A DNA stretch of 64,000 bases. Source: Paenibacillus alvei DSM 29. Its GTDB lineage: Bacteria > Bacillota > Bacilli > Paenibacillales > Paenibacillaceae. The stretch is taken from contig NZ_AMBZ01000004.1 in NCBI RefSeq assembly GCF_000293805.1, positions 616,735 through 680,734 on the forward strand, in the 5' to 3' direction. The position numbers and the translations under genes were made by a program. The notes beneath the pieces are model-generated. The model did not search any database. It saw only the letters and a list, made by a program, of their open reading frames with translations, and had not been told where the DNA came from. Shown piece by piece: positions 39,801-48,899 of the stretch (positions are counted from its first letter, which is position 1; each line of letters starts with the position of its first letter).

Positions 39801-40718
39801 ATGCCAAAAGGTTTAATTGTAAAGGCGCTGAGCGGCTTCTATTATGTTCGGCCCGATGAGTCTGCAGACGAAGAGGTCGTTCAGTGCCGTGCCCGCGGCA
39901 TTTTCAAGAAAAAAGGCGTATCTCCGCTAGTAGGAGATCGCGTTACCTTCTCTATGACGGATAATGGAGAAGGAACGGTGGATCAAATTGAAAAAAGGAA
40001 GACGGAGCTTATTCGTCCGCCAATTGCGAATGTAGGACTGGCAGCGCTCGTATTTTCTGTAGCGGAGCCGATATTGAACAGGCAACTGCTGGACAAGTTC
40101 CTTGTACATATCGAGCATGCGGGTCTTGATGCAGTTATTGTCCTGACGAAGTGCGATATTATCGATGGGCTGCCGGAGACGGTGCAGCAAGCTGCGCGTC
40201 AAGAGATGGAAGAGACGATTCAGCTGTATTCGAATATCGGGTACGACGTTATCTCTACCAGCGCCCGGGGCGGATATGGCTATGGTGAAGTTGAGAGCAA
40301 GCTGAATCAAGATATCAGCGTATTTGCAGGCCAGTCTGGTGTCGGCAAGTCATCGCTGCTCAATGCGATGCTGCCTGGCGTATCATTGGAAACGAACCAG
40401 ATCAGTCACCGTCTCGGTCGAGGCAAGCATACGACGCGGCATGTTGAATTGCTTGCGCTGCCTCGCGGCGGATATATTGCGGATACTCCGGGATTTAGCC
40501 AGCTCGATTTTTTGGAGCTGGGCGTTGATCAGCTTGGAGATTGCTTCCGTGAGTTCAGAGCGTATGCGGACGGCTGCAAATTCCGCGGCTGCACGCATAT
40601 TCATGAGCCTGGCTGTCAGGTAAAGACGGCTTTGGAGCAAGGTGATATTGCAAAATCCCGCTATGAGCACTATGTGCTATTTTTCGAGGAAATGAAAGAG
40701 AAGAAACGGAGGTACTAA
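39801..40718 (+). CDS. rsgA: RsgA, small ribosomal subunit GTPase
   Basis: 305 residues. An N-terminal OB-fold is followed by a circularly permuted GTPase domain: G4 VLTKCDI, G1 [12 protein letters not shown]3 DTPGF, and the C-terminal zinc-finger [16 protein letters not shown]. It helps 30S subunit assembly. GGAGGAACATGT provides the ribosome site. This is the prkC-rsgA-rpe order of Bacillus. Confidence 0.95.
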   Translation: MPKGLIVKALSGFYYVRPDESADEEVVQCRARGIFKKKGVSPLVGDRVTFSMTDNGEGTVDQIEKRKTELIRPPIANVGLAALVFSVAEPILNRQLLDKFLVHIEHAGLDAVIVLTKCDIIDGLPETVQQAARQEMEETIQLYSNIGYDVISTSARGGYGYGEVESKLNQDISVFAGQSGVGKSSLLNAMLPGVSLETNQISHRLGRGKHTTRHVELLALPRGGYIADTPGFSQLDFLELGVDQLGDCFREFRAYADGCKFRGCTHIHEPGCQVKTALEQGDIAKSRYEHYVLFFEEMKEKKRRY

Positions 40719-40719
40719 C

Positions 40720-41397
40720 ATGACACAGCAGAACGACATCCGAATTGCCCCTTCCATTTTGTCTGCCGACTTTGCGAAGCTCGCGCAGGATATCCGTGAC
40801 GTAGAGCAAGGCGGCGCCGACTGGATTCACATCGATGCGATGGACGGCCGCTTTGTTCCAAACTTAACGTTCGGTCCGCTCATTGTAGATGCTATCCGTC
40901 CGCATACGAAGTTGACATTGGATGCTCACCTCATGATTGTGGAGCCTGAGAAGTATGTTCCCGACTTTGCCAAGGCCGGCGCCGATGTCATTACCGTACA
41001 TGCGGAAGCTTGCCCGCATCTGCATCGTGTGGTGCATCAAATTAAGGAATGCGGAGCCAAGGCCGGCATTGCTCTGAATCCAGGAACTTCGTTGTCAGCC
41101 GTTGAAGAACTGCTCAGCGATGTGGATTTGTTCCTTATTATGACGGTGAATCCAGGGTTCGGTGGACAGAAGTTTATTTCTTCGATGACCGATAAAATCA
41201 AGCGTTTGCGTATGAAGCTGAACGAACTCGGCAGACAGGATGTGCATATTGAAGTGGATGGAGGCATATCAACGGCTACAGCCGGTCTGGTTGCGGCAGC
41301 AGGAGCAGATGTGCTTGTGGCAGGAAGCGCTGTGTACGGAGCGGAGGATCGCACTGAAGCGATACGTCTCATTCGTGAAGCAGCCCAGAGAGGTTGA
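40720..41397 (+). CDS. rpe: Ribulose-phosphate 3-epimerase
   Basis: 225 residues of the TIM-barrel family. [39 protein letters not shown], and [12 protein letters not shown] carry the metal ligands and catalytic Asp. It links ribulose-5-P and xylulose-5-P in the pentose phosphate path. The gene begins one base after rsgA ends, so both are co-translated. Confidence 0.95.
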   Translation: MTQQNDIRIAPSILSADFAKLAQDIRDVEQGGADWIHIDAMDGRFVPNLTFGPLIVDAIRPHTKLTLDAHLMIVEPEKYVPDFAKAGADVITVHAEACPHLHRVVHQIKECGAKAGIALNPGTSLSAVEELLSDVDLFLIMTVNPGFGGQKFISSMTDKIKRLRMKLNELGRQDVHIEVDGGISTATAGLVAAAGADVLVAGSAVYGAEDRTEAIRLIREAAQRG

Positions 41398-41481
41398 CAC
41401 GGCAACTAGATTGTGAGGAAACATCGCGAGAGGTTTGTCTGGGAGAGCGTGATGCTTCTGAGCGACAAAGGGGAGAAAAGC

Positions 41482-41742
41482 ATGTGGGTAACGGCGCTAA
41501 TGCTGACGCTGTACAGTTTTGTATGCGGATCGCTGGTAGGAATGTATGCGTTTTTGACATTTCCGGTTAACTTGGTATGCTCGGTAGGAGCGTTGTATCT
41601 CGGGTACAGGTTCTTCAAGCGGTACGAAACCAAAGGAGTACGGATTTGGTTTGTATCCTTGTCCGTATTGTTTTACTTCATCTTTTTATTCATGATGTCA
41701 GTTGTCACATATATGAAGCAAATGCCTGCGCCTGCTGTTTGA
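41482..41742 (+). CDS. Small membrane protein of unknown function
   Basis: 86 residues, with three hydrophobic stretches (ALMLTLYSFVCGSLVGMYAFL, LVCSVGALYLGYRFF, IWFVSLSVLFYFIFLFMMSVV), so an integral membrane protein. Bacillus has thiN at this place in the order; this is unrelated. AAAGGGGAG at 41467-41474 fits the ATG at 41482; the longer frame from 41413 is unlikely. A perfect terminator follows, so rsgA, rpe and this gene can be one transcript. Confidence 0.7.
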   Translation: MWVTALMLTLYSFVCGSLVGMYAFLTFPVNLVCSVGALYLGYRFFKRYETKGVRIWFVSLSVLFYFIFLFMMSVVTYMKQMPAPAV

Positions 41743-41799
41743 ATCCTTCCGAATCGGGCTTGCTCTCCATGCATAGAGCGTATAGGGTCGGCATATAGT

Positions 41800-41836
41800 G
41801 GTTACATGAGCACAGATCTCATGTAACCTTTTTTTC
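41800..41836 (+). terminator. Rho-independent terminator before spoVM
   Basis: GGTTACATGAG and CTCATGTAACC form a perfect 11-bp stem around CACAGAT, followed by TTTTTTT. Confidence 0.92.
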
Positions 41837-41910
41837 TTATCATGACTGGTCTTTCGGACAGGTCGGCGAATGGAACTGTAGGGTAGATGAGATGACGAGG
41901 AGGGTGGAGT

Positions 41911-41991
41911 ATGAAGTTCTATACGTTTAAGCTGCCTAAGTTCTTGGGAGGTTTCGTCAAGGCCATCTTAAATACGTTTCAAAAAAACTGA
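41911..41991 (+). CDS. spoVM: Stage V sporulation protein M
   Basis: A 26-codon gene: MKFYTFKLPKF followed by LGGFVKAILNTFQKN. The length and the pattern MKFYTxKLPKFLGG match B. subtilis SpoVM. SpoVM is an amphipathic helix made in the mother cell that sits on the positively curved forespore membrane, anchors SpoIVA to start coat assembly, and inhibits FtsH. GACGAGGAGGG precedes the ATG. The gene is at the conserved position between rpe and rpmB. It is far too short for routine gene finders and has its own terminator upstream. Confidence 0.95.
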   Translation: MKFYTFKLPKFLGGFVKAILNTFQKN

Positions 41992-42147
41992 CGTTCCCGG
42001 CGGCCATAATGCTGAATCCGTATTTATCATCCACCACCCGAGCGTAATCGCATTAGAGATACAGCGGGAACGGGACAACAGGCTCAGCACAAATATGAAC
42101 TACGGCGGGTTCTGGCATGAAGCAGAAACGGTTGTTCCGTCCCGTTC
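41992..42147 (+). other. Intergenic region with competing RNA arms
   Basis: No ORF is visible between spoVM and rpmB. CGGGAACG (42065-42072) can pair with CGTTCCCG (41992-41999), while the overlapping GAACGGGAC (42068-42076) can instead pair with GTCCCGTTC (42139-42147). These pairings exclude each other. The rest of the gap to 42219 shows nothing I can name. Confidence 0.35.
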
Positions 42148-42213
42148 GGAGGGCCGACCGTTCTCTGCAAGATGGCATCAATCCGTGTCATCTCATGTAA
42201 TCATTGCATATAT

Positions 42214-42254
42214 AAAAAAGGGCTCTTCATTGAACGAATAATCAATGAGGAGCC
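42214..42254 (-). terminator. Distal terminator of rpmB
   Basis: On the minus strand GGCTCCTCATTG and CAATGAAGAGCC pair over 12 positions (one G-T), followed by CTTTTTT. It is the second of two tandem terminators after rpmB. Confidence 0.8.
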
Positions 42255-42270
42255 TCCATTGAGATATGAA

Positions 42271-42302
42271 AAAAAGCACCTGATCGCGTCGAGGTGCTTT
42301 TT
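42271..42302 (-). terminator. Proximal terminator of rpmB
   Basis: AAAAAGCACCT and AGGTGCTTTTT form an 11-bp stem with A- and T-tracts on the two sides, so it can work in both directions. Confidence 0.85.
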
Positions 42303-42319
42303 GTATATCTTTCATGGGA

Positions 42320-42508
42320 TTAGACGCGAGTCACTTTACCTGCTTTCAAAGCGCGTGTGCTCACGTAGACGCGTTTTGGTTTGCCATCTACCAAGATGCG
42401 AACCTTTTGAACGTTAACGCCCCAAGTGCGGCGGTTTTTGTTATTCGCGTGCGATACGTGATTACCGGAACCAGGTTTTTTCCCCGTTACATAACATTTG
42501 CGAGCCAT
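42320..42508 (-). CDS. rpmB: 50S ribosomal protein L28
   Basis: 62 residues: [23 protein letters not shown] then [12 protein letters not shown] and [13 protein letters not shown], normal for L28. It has a GGAGGTGTAAGGC ribosome site. It is transcribed against the surrounding genes, as in Bacillus, with two tandem terminators downstream. Confidence 0.97.
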   Translation of the reverse strand: MARKCYVTGKKPGSGNHVSHANNKNRRTWGVNVQKVRILVDGKPKRVYVSTRALKAGKVTRV

Positions 42509-42557
42509 GCCTTACACCTCCTTATCCCAAAACAACCCTGATACAATTAAATACTCA

Positions 42558-42590
42558 AATATGATATCATATTCGAAAAAGCCTCGTCAA
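42558..42590 (-). promoter_or_regulatory. rpmB promoter with a palindromic -10 region
   Basis: On the minus strand TTGACG (42585-42590) and TATCAT (42561-42566) lie 18 bases apart. The -10 sits in a perfect 16-bp palindrome AATATGATATCATATT (42558-42573). Confidence 0.5.
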
Positions 42591-42678
42591 CTGAATCAAA
42601 AACTTTGTTTATTTCTGTTTTCTATTATAGTACAATGTTGATTAGTCCATAATACTCACAAAAAGGGGTGGAACAACC

Positions 42679-43038
42679 ATGACCATTCAATTGGATACTG
42701 ATCTCGGATCTGTGAATATTTCCGAAGGGGTCGTAGCAGTCATCGCCGGATCTGCGGCAATGGAATGTTATGGACTTGTGGGCATGGCCTCGCGCAAGCA
42801 GTTGAAGGACGGCATTGCAGAGCTGCTTGGTCGCGAAAATCTGACGCGTGGTGTCGAAGTGCGCCGAGAGCAAGATGCGCTACATATCGATTTATATATT
42901 ATTGTAAGCTACGGAACGAAAATATCCGAAGTGGCGCACAACATTCAACAGAAAGTGAAATATGTATTGAATGATGTAGCTGGCCTGTCAGTAGAGCAAG
43001 TCAACATCTTTGTCCAAGACGTACGCGTATTAAGCTAG
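42679..43038 (+). CDS. Asp23/Gls24 family protein (YloU)
   Basis: 119 residues: GSVNISEGVVAVIAGSAAMECYGLVGMAS, a GVEVRREQDALHIDLYIIVSYG core and VEQVNIFVQDV. This is the yloU gene, which always precedes the DAK2 kinase gene, here 15 bases away. Its paralogue is at 6545. AAAAGGGGTGGAAC precedes the ATG. Confidence 0.88.
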   Translation: MTIQLDTDLGSVNISEGVVAVIAGSAAMECYGLVGMASRKQLKDGIAELLGRENLTRGVEVRREQDALHIDLYIIVSYGTKISEVAHNIQQKVKYVLNDVAGLSVEQVNIFVQDVRVLS

Positions 43039-43053
43039 GAAGGGGAATATTCG

Positions 43054-44796
43054 TTGAATATACGTTCTTTAAATGGAACACAATTTGCCAATATGGTGCT
43101 AAGTGGTGCAGACAGTTTGAATCGCCACGCAGAGCACGTCAATTCATTAAATGTCTTTCCAGTTCCTGATGGGGACACGGGGACGAACATGAATTTGACG
43201 ATGACAGCAGGCGTAACTGAGTTGAAAGCGAAGATGTCTGCATCAATTGCCAAATCGGCAGAAGTTTTGTCCAAAGGATTGCTAATGGGTGCCCGGGGTA
43301 ACTCGGGTGTTATTTTGTCTCAATTGTTCCGTGGCTTTGGCCGTGGAGTCGCTGGTCTGGATGAGGTAAACTCCGTTCAGTTCGCTCATGCGATGCAAAG
43401 CGGTGTTGATACTGCTTATAAGGCTGTCGTCAAGCCGGTTGAAGGAACGATATTGACAGTTGCGAAGGAAACGGCTAAGCACGCTGTTCAAATCGCTCGC
43501 CGTACTCCAGATTTGACGGAGTTTATGCGGGAGGTAGTAGCGAAGTCCAAGGAAGCACTGGCGAAGACACCGGATATGCTGCCTGTACTGAAGCAGGTAG
43601 GCGTTGTTGACTCTGGTGGACAAGGCCTTGTATATATTTATGAAGGATTCCTGAGTGTTCTGGAGTCGGCTGACGGCACGTTCCATGAGACGGCTGCACC
43701 TACGACAGTTCATACACCATCCGCAGTGCCAGCACCGAATTTGCATACTTCTGCTCAAGCGAAGCTGCATACGGAAGATATTGAATTCTTGTACGATATG
43801 GAGTTCTTCATTGATCGTACGCGCGGTGCATCAAAGCCGTTCGACGAAGACAATTTCAGGAAAGCGCTTGCCAAAAATGGGGATTCGATCATTTTGATTC
43901 CAGATGATGAAATCATTAAGGTTCATGTCCATTCCCGCAAGCCAGGCGAAGTATTTGATCTCGCGATGGAATATGGCGAGCTGACACAAATGCACATTTT
44001 GAATATGCGTGAGCAGCACCGTGAAATCATACATGGGGAACACGGAGATGTATCCGCTATGCCAGAGATATTCGCGGAAATTCCTGTGCAGGAAATGACA
44101 ATTGAGGCAACTCCAATTGAACCTCCAGCTGAAGAACTCGCTCCTTATGGCTTCATCGCAGTAGCGATGGGCGATGGGATTCGTGACATTTTCAGCAGCC
44201 TTGGCGTAGATGTTGTGTTGTCTGGCGGACAGACAATGAATCCGAGCACACAGGATTTCATTGATGCCATTGAATCGATTTCGGCGCAGCACATTTTCAT
44301 TCTGCCGAACAATTCCAACATCGTTATGGCTGCGAAGCAGGCTGCGGAGATTGTGGAGCGTGATGTGACGGTTCTCATCAGCAAGACGATTCCGCAAGGA
44401 ATTGCAGCTGCATTTGCTTTCCAAGAGGACGAAAGCTTAGAAGTGAACCGTTCAGCTATGGAGGATGCTATTGCTCATATTACATCCGGTCAAGTTACGT
44501 ACGCGGTGCGTGATACGACATTGGACGGTCTGGAGATTAAGGCTGGACACTACATGGGTATTGTCAATGGCAAAATCGTAACAACGACTGAATCGGTTAC
44601 AGATACCTTGCAGCAGTTGGTAACGAAGATGATGGAGAACAACGGGGAAGTCGTTACGCTTCTTACTGGGGAGGAAGCAAAGGACGAGGATACGGAAGCG
44701 CTTGTGGCATGGCTTGGCGAACATTATCCAAATGCTGAGGTAGAAGTGCATCAAGGCGGACAGCCGATCTATTCCTATATCATTTCCGTAGAGTAG
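43054..44796 (+). CDS. DAK2-domain protein, fatty acid kinase FakA-like (YloV)
   Basis: 580 residues. An N-terminal DhaL/DAK2 nucleotide-binding domain (VFPVPDGDTGTNMNLTMTAG, LLMGARGNSGVILSQLFRG) is followed by an extended C-terminal region (FIAVAMGDGIRDIFSSLGVD). In Staphylococcus FakA phosphorylates fatty acids bound to FakB (DegV family), and a degV gene follows immediately, so this is probably the fatty acid kinase subunit. The start is TTG at 43054 with AGGAAGGGGAAT. The gene order (yloU-yloV) is that of Bacillus. Confidence 0.88.
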   Translation: MNIRSLNGTQFANMVLSGADSLNRHAEHVNSLNVFPVPDGDTGTNMNLTMTAGVTELKAKMSASIAKSAEVLSKGLLMGARGNSGVILSQLFRGFGRGVAGLDEVNSVQFAHAMQSGVDTAYKAVVKPVEGTILTVAKETAKHAVQIARRTPDLTEFMREVVAKSKEALAKTPDMLPVLKQVGVVDSGGQGLVYIYEGFLSVLESADGTFHETAAPTTVHTPSAVPAPNLHTSAQAKLHTEDIEFLYDMEFFIDRTRGASKPFDEDNFRKALAKNGDSIILIPDDEIIKVHVHSRKPGEVFDLAMEYGELTQMHILNMREQHREIIHGEHGDVSAMPEIFAEIPVQEMTIEATPIEPPAEELAPYGFIAVAMGDGIRDIFSSLGVDVVLSGGQTMNPSTQDFIDAIESISAQHIFILPNNSNIVMAAKQAAEIVERDVTVLISKTIPQGIAAAFAFQEDESLEVNRSAMEDAIAHITSGQVTYAVRDTTLDGLEIKAGHYMGIVNGKIVTTTESVTDTLQQLVTKMMENNGEVVTLLTGEEAKDEDTEALVAWLGEHYPNAEVEVHQGGQPIYSYIISVE

Positions 44797-44819
44797 GACA
44801 ATGTGGAGGGGGATTCTGT

Positions 44820-45698
44820 ATGAGTCATATTCGTATCGTAACGGACAGTACAGCGGATATTCCGCAGGATGTGCGTGAACGCTACGGGATCGAGATGGTA
44901 CCGCTCAAGGTGCATTTTGGCCAAGAGATGTTCAAGGATGCTGTAACGATCAATGCAGAACAGTTCTATAAGAAGCTGGTGCAGGCTGATAAGCTTCCTA
45001 CAACATCTCAGCCTTCGCCTGTCGAGTTTTTGGATGTATACAAACGATTGAATACAGAATCGGACACCCAAGTTATTTCAATACATTTGTCCTCAGCGCT
45101 TAGCGGAACGTATCAATCCGCAGTCCTTGCCAAGAGCATGCTTGAGGAAGAGGCGGATATTACGATTGTCGATTCGAAGTCAGCTTCCTATGGGTTTGGA
45201 CTGATTGTAGTTGAGGCGGCACGCATGGCTGAAGCAGGGCATTCCAAGGAAGAGATTTTGGCTATGATCGAGCGTTATCAAACAGAGCGCTCTTTATACT
45301 TTTTAGTAGATTCATTGGAATTTTTGCATAAGGGAGGGCGTATCGGCAAAGCTGCTGCTATGTTCGGGACGCTGCTTAACATTAAGCCTATCCTATCTGT
45401 GGATGGTGCGGGTGAAGTGTATGCGTTGGACAAGGTTCGCGGGCATAAGCGGGCTGTTGCGCGCATTGTTGAACTGCTGGAGCAGGATCATGCAGATCAT
45501 CCGGTCCATGTCGTGATGGGATATACAAGTGACCAATCCGCAACAGATGACTTGACGGAAGCGATTAAGCAGCGCTTCGATATCCGCTCTTTTTCATACA
45601 CGGCTATCGGCGCTGTCATCGGAACCCATGTTGGTACGGGCGTAGGCGCTGTGTTCATGTGGCCAGCAGATACGGATTCCGTCGAATCTGTGCAATAG
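44820..45698 (+). CDS. DegV family fatty acid-binding protein
   Basis: 292 residues: RIVTDSTADIPQDVRERYGIEMVPL, the TSQPSP motif, SSALSGTYQSA, and a C-terminal GTHVGTGVGAVF loop. DegV proteins hold a fatty acid; with FakA they form the FakAB kinase. It lies 23 bases after the FakA-like gene and 18 bases before recG, so all three form one operon. Confidence 0.9.
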   Translation: MSHIRIVTDSTADIPQDVRERYGIEMVPLKVHFGQEMFKDAVTINAEQFYKKLVQADKLPTTSQPSPVEFLDVYKRLNTESDTQVISIHLSSALSGTYQSAVLAKSMLEEEADITIVDSKSASYGFGLIVVEAARMAEAGHSKEEILAMIERYQTERSLYFLVDSLEFLHKGGRIGKAAAMFGTLLNIKPILSVDGAGEVYALDKVRGHKRAVARIVELLEQDHADHPVHVVMGYTSDQSATDDLTEAIKQRFDIRSFSYTAIGAVIGTHVGTGVGAVFMWPADTDSVESVQ

Positions 45699-45716
45699 GG
45701 TAAGTGTGGTGCAATT

Positions 45717-47765
45717 ATGATTGAACTTAAACAATGTCCGGTAACGATGATTAAAGGCGTGAGCGCTTCGAAACAACAAGAGCTTCACGCCTTTGGCATC
45801 TCTACCGTTGCTGATTTACTTGATTATTTTCCATACCGTTACGATGATTTTCATTTGCGCTCGCTTAGCGAACTAAAGGATGGAGAGAAAGTAACCGTCG
45901 AAGGACGGGTAATGAGCGCTCCCGTTCTGCAGCGCTTCGGACGCAAGTCTCGCTTGTCCTGCAAAGTGATGGTAGAGGATTGGCTAATTACAGCAACATG
46001 GTTCAACCGCCATTATTTGCGCGAACAGCTTACGCAAGGGCGGGAGATTGTATTGACCGGGAAATGGGATCAGCGCCGACTGCAGATGACGGTGTCGACA
46101 TCTGAATTCTCGGATCGTGGAGAAGGTCGGAAAAACACCCTGCAGCCCGTGTACTCAGTCGGTGGCAAGATTACGCAGGCATGGATGCGCAAAACGATTA
46201 CGCAAGCGCTTCAACAGTTCGGCGAAGCAATTCCTGAGCTGATGCCGCCGGAATTGATGCGGCGCTATCGACTGATGCCGCGCAAGCAGGCTGTGAGGGC
46301 GATGCATATGCCGCAGGATGCAGAGGAAGGCAAGCAGGCGCGAAGACGAATGGTCTACGAGGAATTGCTGCTGTTCCAGCTGAAACTGCACGTATTCCGT
46401 GCGGTTACCCGCGAGCGTGCTGACGGGGTTGTTCATGAGGTTGGCAATGCGACGATTCGCGAATTCGTCCGCAGTCTTCCCTTCGAGCTGACAGATGGTC
46501 AGAAGAAGGCTGTAACTGATATTTTGCACGATATGAGGGCTCCTACCTGTATGAATCGGCTGCTGCAGGGAGATGTCGGCTCCGGTAAGACGGTTGTGGC
46601 CGCTGTTGCCTTGTATGCTACTGTACGTGCAGGCTACCAGGGGGCTCTTATGGTGCCTACGGAAATATTGGCAGAGCAGCATATGCGATCCTTGACGAAG
46701 CTGTTCGAGCCGCACGGCATTGAGGTCGGGCTGCTGACAGGAAGCTTGTCCGGACGGAAGCGCAAAGATTTGCTCGCATCGCTGCAGATGGGCATGGTCG
46801 ACATTATGGTCGGGACACATGCGCTCATTCAGGATGACGTGCATTACCGGAAACTTGGTCTTGTTGTTACGGATGAACAGCATCGGTTCGGTGTCAACCA
46901 GCGCAGCATATTGCGCCGCAAGGGGATGAACCCAGACGTGCTGCTCATGACCGCGACGCCAATCCCTCGTACGCTGGCGATTACCGCTTTTGGCGATATG
47001 GATGTGTCCTCTATTCGTGAGCGGCCTGCTGGGCGCAAGGCGATTAAGTCGTACTGGGTGAAGCATGATATGCTCGACCGTGTCCTTGGCTTTATCCGCC
47101 GCGAGGTGGATGCTGGACGACAGGCTTATATCATCTGCCCGCTCATCGAGGAATCGGACAAGCTGGATGTACAGAATGCAATCGATGTACATGTACAGAT
47201 GCAACAGGCGTTTCCAGATTTGAAGGTTGGGCTGCTGCATGGACGCATGACGCCTTCAGAAAAGGATGAGGTCATGCGCACGTTCAGTACGGGAGACACC
47301 CATGTACTTGTCTCGACGACGGTGATTGAGGTTGGTGTTGACGTACCGAATGCAACGCTTATGATCGTTATGGATGCGGAGCGCTTCGGCTTGTCGCAGC
47401 TCCACCAGTTGCGTGGACGTGTTGGACGAGGCGAGCATCAGTCCTACTGCGTGCTGATCGCGGATCCAAAGTCGGAGATTGGACAAGAGCGTATGCGCAT
47501 TATGACGGAAACGGATGACGGCTTCGAGCTGTCCGAACGTGATTTGGAGCTCCGTGGTCCTGGCGACTTTTTCGGAACGAAGCAGAGCGGTATGCCTGAC
47601 TTTAAGGTGGCAGATATGTCAAGTGACTTTGCCGTACTGGAGCAGGCGCGAGATGATGCAGCGGAGCTTATCCGCTCTGAGGCGTATTGGACATCACTAG
47701 AATATGCGTCGCTCCGGGATGCTGCCCAGCAGGAGCAGTTGTTCCAAGGGGAACTTCTGGACTAA
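45717..47765 (+). CDS. recG: ATP-dependent DNA helicase RecG
   Basis: 682 residues. An N-terminal wedge OB domain (GEKVTVEGRVMSAPVLQ) binds fork and Holliday junctions; the helicase holds GDVGSGKTVVA, DEQHRFGV, TATPIPRTLA and QLRGRVGRGEHQSY. It moves stalled replication forks backwards. It closes the yloU-fakA-degV-recG run. Confidence 0.96.
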   Translation: MIELKQCPVTMIKGVSASKQQELHAFGISTVADLLDYFPYRYDDFHLRSLSELKDGEKVTVEGRVMSAPVLQRFGRKSRLSCKVMVEDWLITATWFNRHYLREQLTQGREIVLTGKWDQRRLQMTVSTSEFSDRGEGRKNTLQPVYSVGGKITQAWMRKTITQALQQFGEAIPELMPPELMRRYRLMPRKQAVRAMHMPQDAEEGKQARRRMVYEELLLFQLKLHVFRAVTRERADGVVHEVGNATIREFVRSLPFELTDGQKKAVTDILHDMRAPTCMNRLLQGDVGSGKTVVAAVALYATVRAGYQGALMVPTEILAEQHMRSLTKLFEPHGIEVGLLTGSLSGRKRKDLLASLQMGMVDIMVGTHALIQDDVHYRKLGLVVTDEQHRFGVNQRSILRRKGMNPDVLLMTATPIPRTLAITAFGDMDVSSIRERPAGRKAIKSYWVKHDMLDRVLGFIRREVDAGRQAYIICPLIEESDKLDVQNAIDVHVQMQQAFPDLKVGLLHGRMTPSEKDEVMRTFSTGDTHVLVSTTVIEVGVDVPNATLMIVMDAERFGLSQLHQLRGRVGRGEHQSYCVLIADPKSEIGQERMRIMTETDDGFELSERDLELRGPGDFFGTKQSGMPDFKVADMSSDFAVLEQARDDAAELIRSEAYWTSLEYASLRDAAQQEQLFQGELLD

Positions 47766-47893
47766 CGTTGACTGCTTTCAGCAGCATTCAGGCAGTTCGG
47801 ATGAAATCGGGCGGATAGTAGACAAGCGGGTAAGCATATATTGGAACAGGTTCCCATGTTTTCTACGGGATATGTTCTGGAGGTGCTGTCCGT

Positions 47894-48181
47894 ATGAGTT
47901 ATGTGAAATATGGTATTAGTCCACAGCTCGTGGAGCGAATAAAGCTGAAGTTGAAAAATCCAGCAACGAAAGATCGCGTAAAAAAGGCTGTCGAGGGCCT
48001 TACCAAGGCGGATCTTCAAAATCGCGCCACGATCAAGCGTCTCATGAAACAAATTGCGAAAGCGCTGAATGAGCCGCTCACGAGCCAGCAGGAGGAGCAG
48101 TTCACCGATTTCATTCTTGCGCAAAAAATCGATCCGAACAATACGTTCCATTTATTGAAGCTGTGGGGGATGTTCCGCTAA
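47894..48181 (+). CDS. Stage VI sporulation protein F-like
   Basis: 95 residues. The C-terminal pattern DPNNTFHLLKLWGMFR and the KDRVKKAVEGLTKADLQN region fit the SpoVIF family, which is made in the mother cell and helps late spore coat assembly. I recognise it only by this pattern. GGAGGTGCTGTCCGT precedes the ATG. A terminator follows. Confidence 0.6.
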   Translation: MSYVKYGISPQLVERIKLKLKNPATKDRVKKAVEGLTKADLQNRATIKRLMKQIAKALNEPLTSQQEEQFTDFILAQKIDPNNTFHLLKLWGMFR

Positions 48182-48224
48182 TATTAGCTATGCCTTAGGG
48201 TGCCTAGGTATGCTAAATACACGA

Positions 48225-48259
48225 GGAAGTCCAGTTCTCTTGGGAGAGCTGGGCTTTTT
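48225..48259 (+). terminator. Rho-independent terminator
   Basis: AAGTCCAGTTCTC and GAGAGCTGGGCTT pair around TTGG, then TTTT follows. The gap 48260-48501 holds the promoter region of the next gene and nothing else I can identify. Confidence 0.75.
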
Positions 48260-48501
48260 GCGTGTTCGCGCGGGAAATAGGGCGGCTCGTATAGTTTTAG
48301 TTCGATTCCCGACATTATAGGCCTAGATATACCTTCTTATTTCCTGCTTTTTTCAACAATATGGATCACGATTGAGGTCGCATTGTTGACGAATTCGGAA
48401 CAATTTTCAATTTTTACGATCCAAGTACTCAAAATATGCTTAGATAGTAATAAAGGTTAGCATTCATTCTTTCATTATCTAATACATGGAGGCGAATCAA
48501 C

Positions 48502-48891
48502 ATGAAGAAGATTAAAATAGGTACAGCGTTATTGGCTGCCATGCTGCTGGCTGTATCACTCGCTGGCTGCGGTTCAGGCAAGGGAACTGGTGCAGAATCA
48601 GGGACAGCTGCGTCCTCGGATGGGGCAAGCACGGTAACGATTAATGCAACGAATTATAAATTTGAGCCTGGAACGATCAAGGTTAAGAAAGGCGACAAGG
48701 TAAAGCTGACACTCAATAATAAGCAGGGCCTACACGGCTTAAAGCTGGATGGTTACAATGTAGAATTGCAGCAGGATGGCGCAAGCGCGGAATTCACCGC
48801 AGATAAGGCTGGTACATTTGAATTTCAATGCTCGATTATGTGCGGTTCAGGCCATGATGGTATGAAGGGCGAACTCGTTGTAGAAGAGTAG
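48502..48891 (+). CDS. Cupredoxin lipoprotein with a CuA-like motif
   Basis: 129 residues. A signal peptide ends at Cys23 (VSLAGCGSG lipobox), then a Ser/Gly-rich linker and a cupredoxin fold. The C-terminal CSIMCGSGHDGM matches the CuA site of cytochrome oxidase subunit II (two Cys, His, Met), with an upstream His in GLHGLKLDG. One residue (Ile between the Cys) differs from the usual Glu. It probably binds copper at the outer face and moves electrons or delivers copper to oxidase. It is not in an oxidase operon; GGAGGCGAATCAAC precedes the ATG. Confidence 0.8.
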   Translation: MKKIKIGTALLAAMLLAVSLAGCGSGKGTGAESGTAASSDGASTVTINATNYKFEPGTIKVKKGDKVKLTLNNKQGLHGLKLDGYNVELQQDGASAEFTADKAGTFEFQCSIMCGSGHDGMKGELVVEE

Positions 48892-48899
48892 CGTCAGCG

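Noticed and set aside
46155..47240. Very long open frame on the minus strand inside recG
   Set aside because: Lies opposite conserved helicase motifs and has no family signature; it follows from codon bias of recG.
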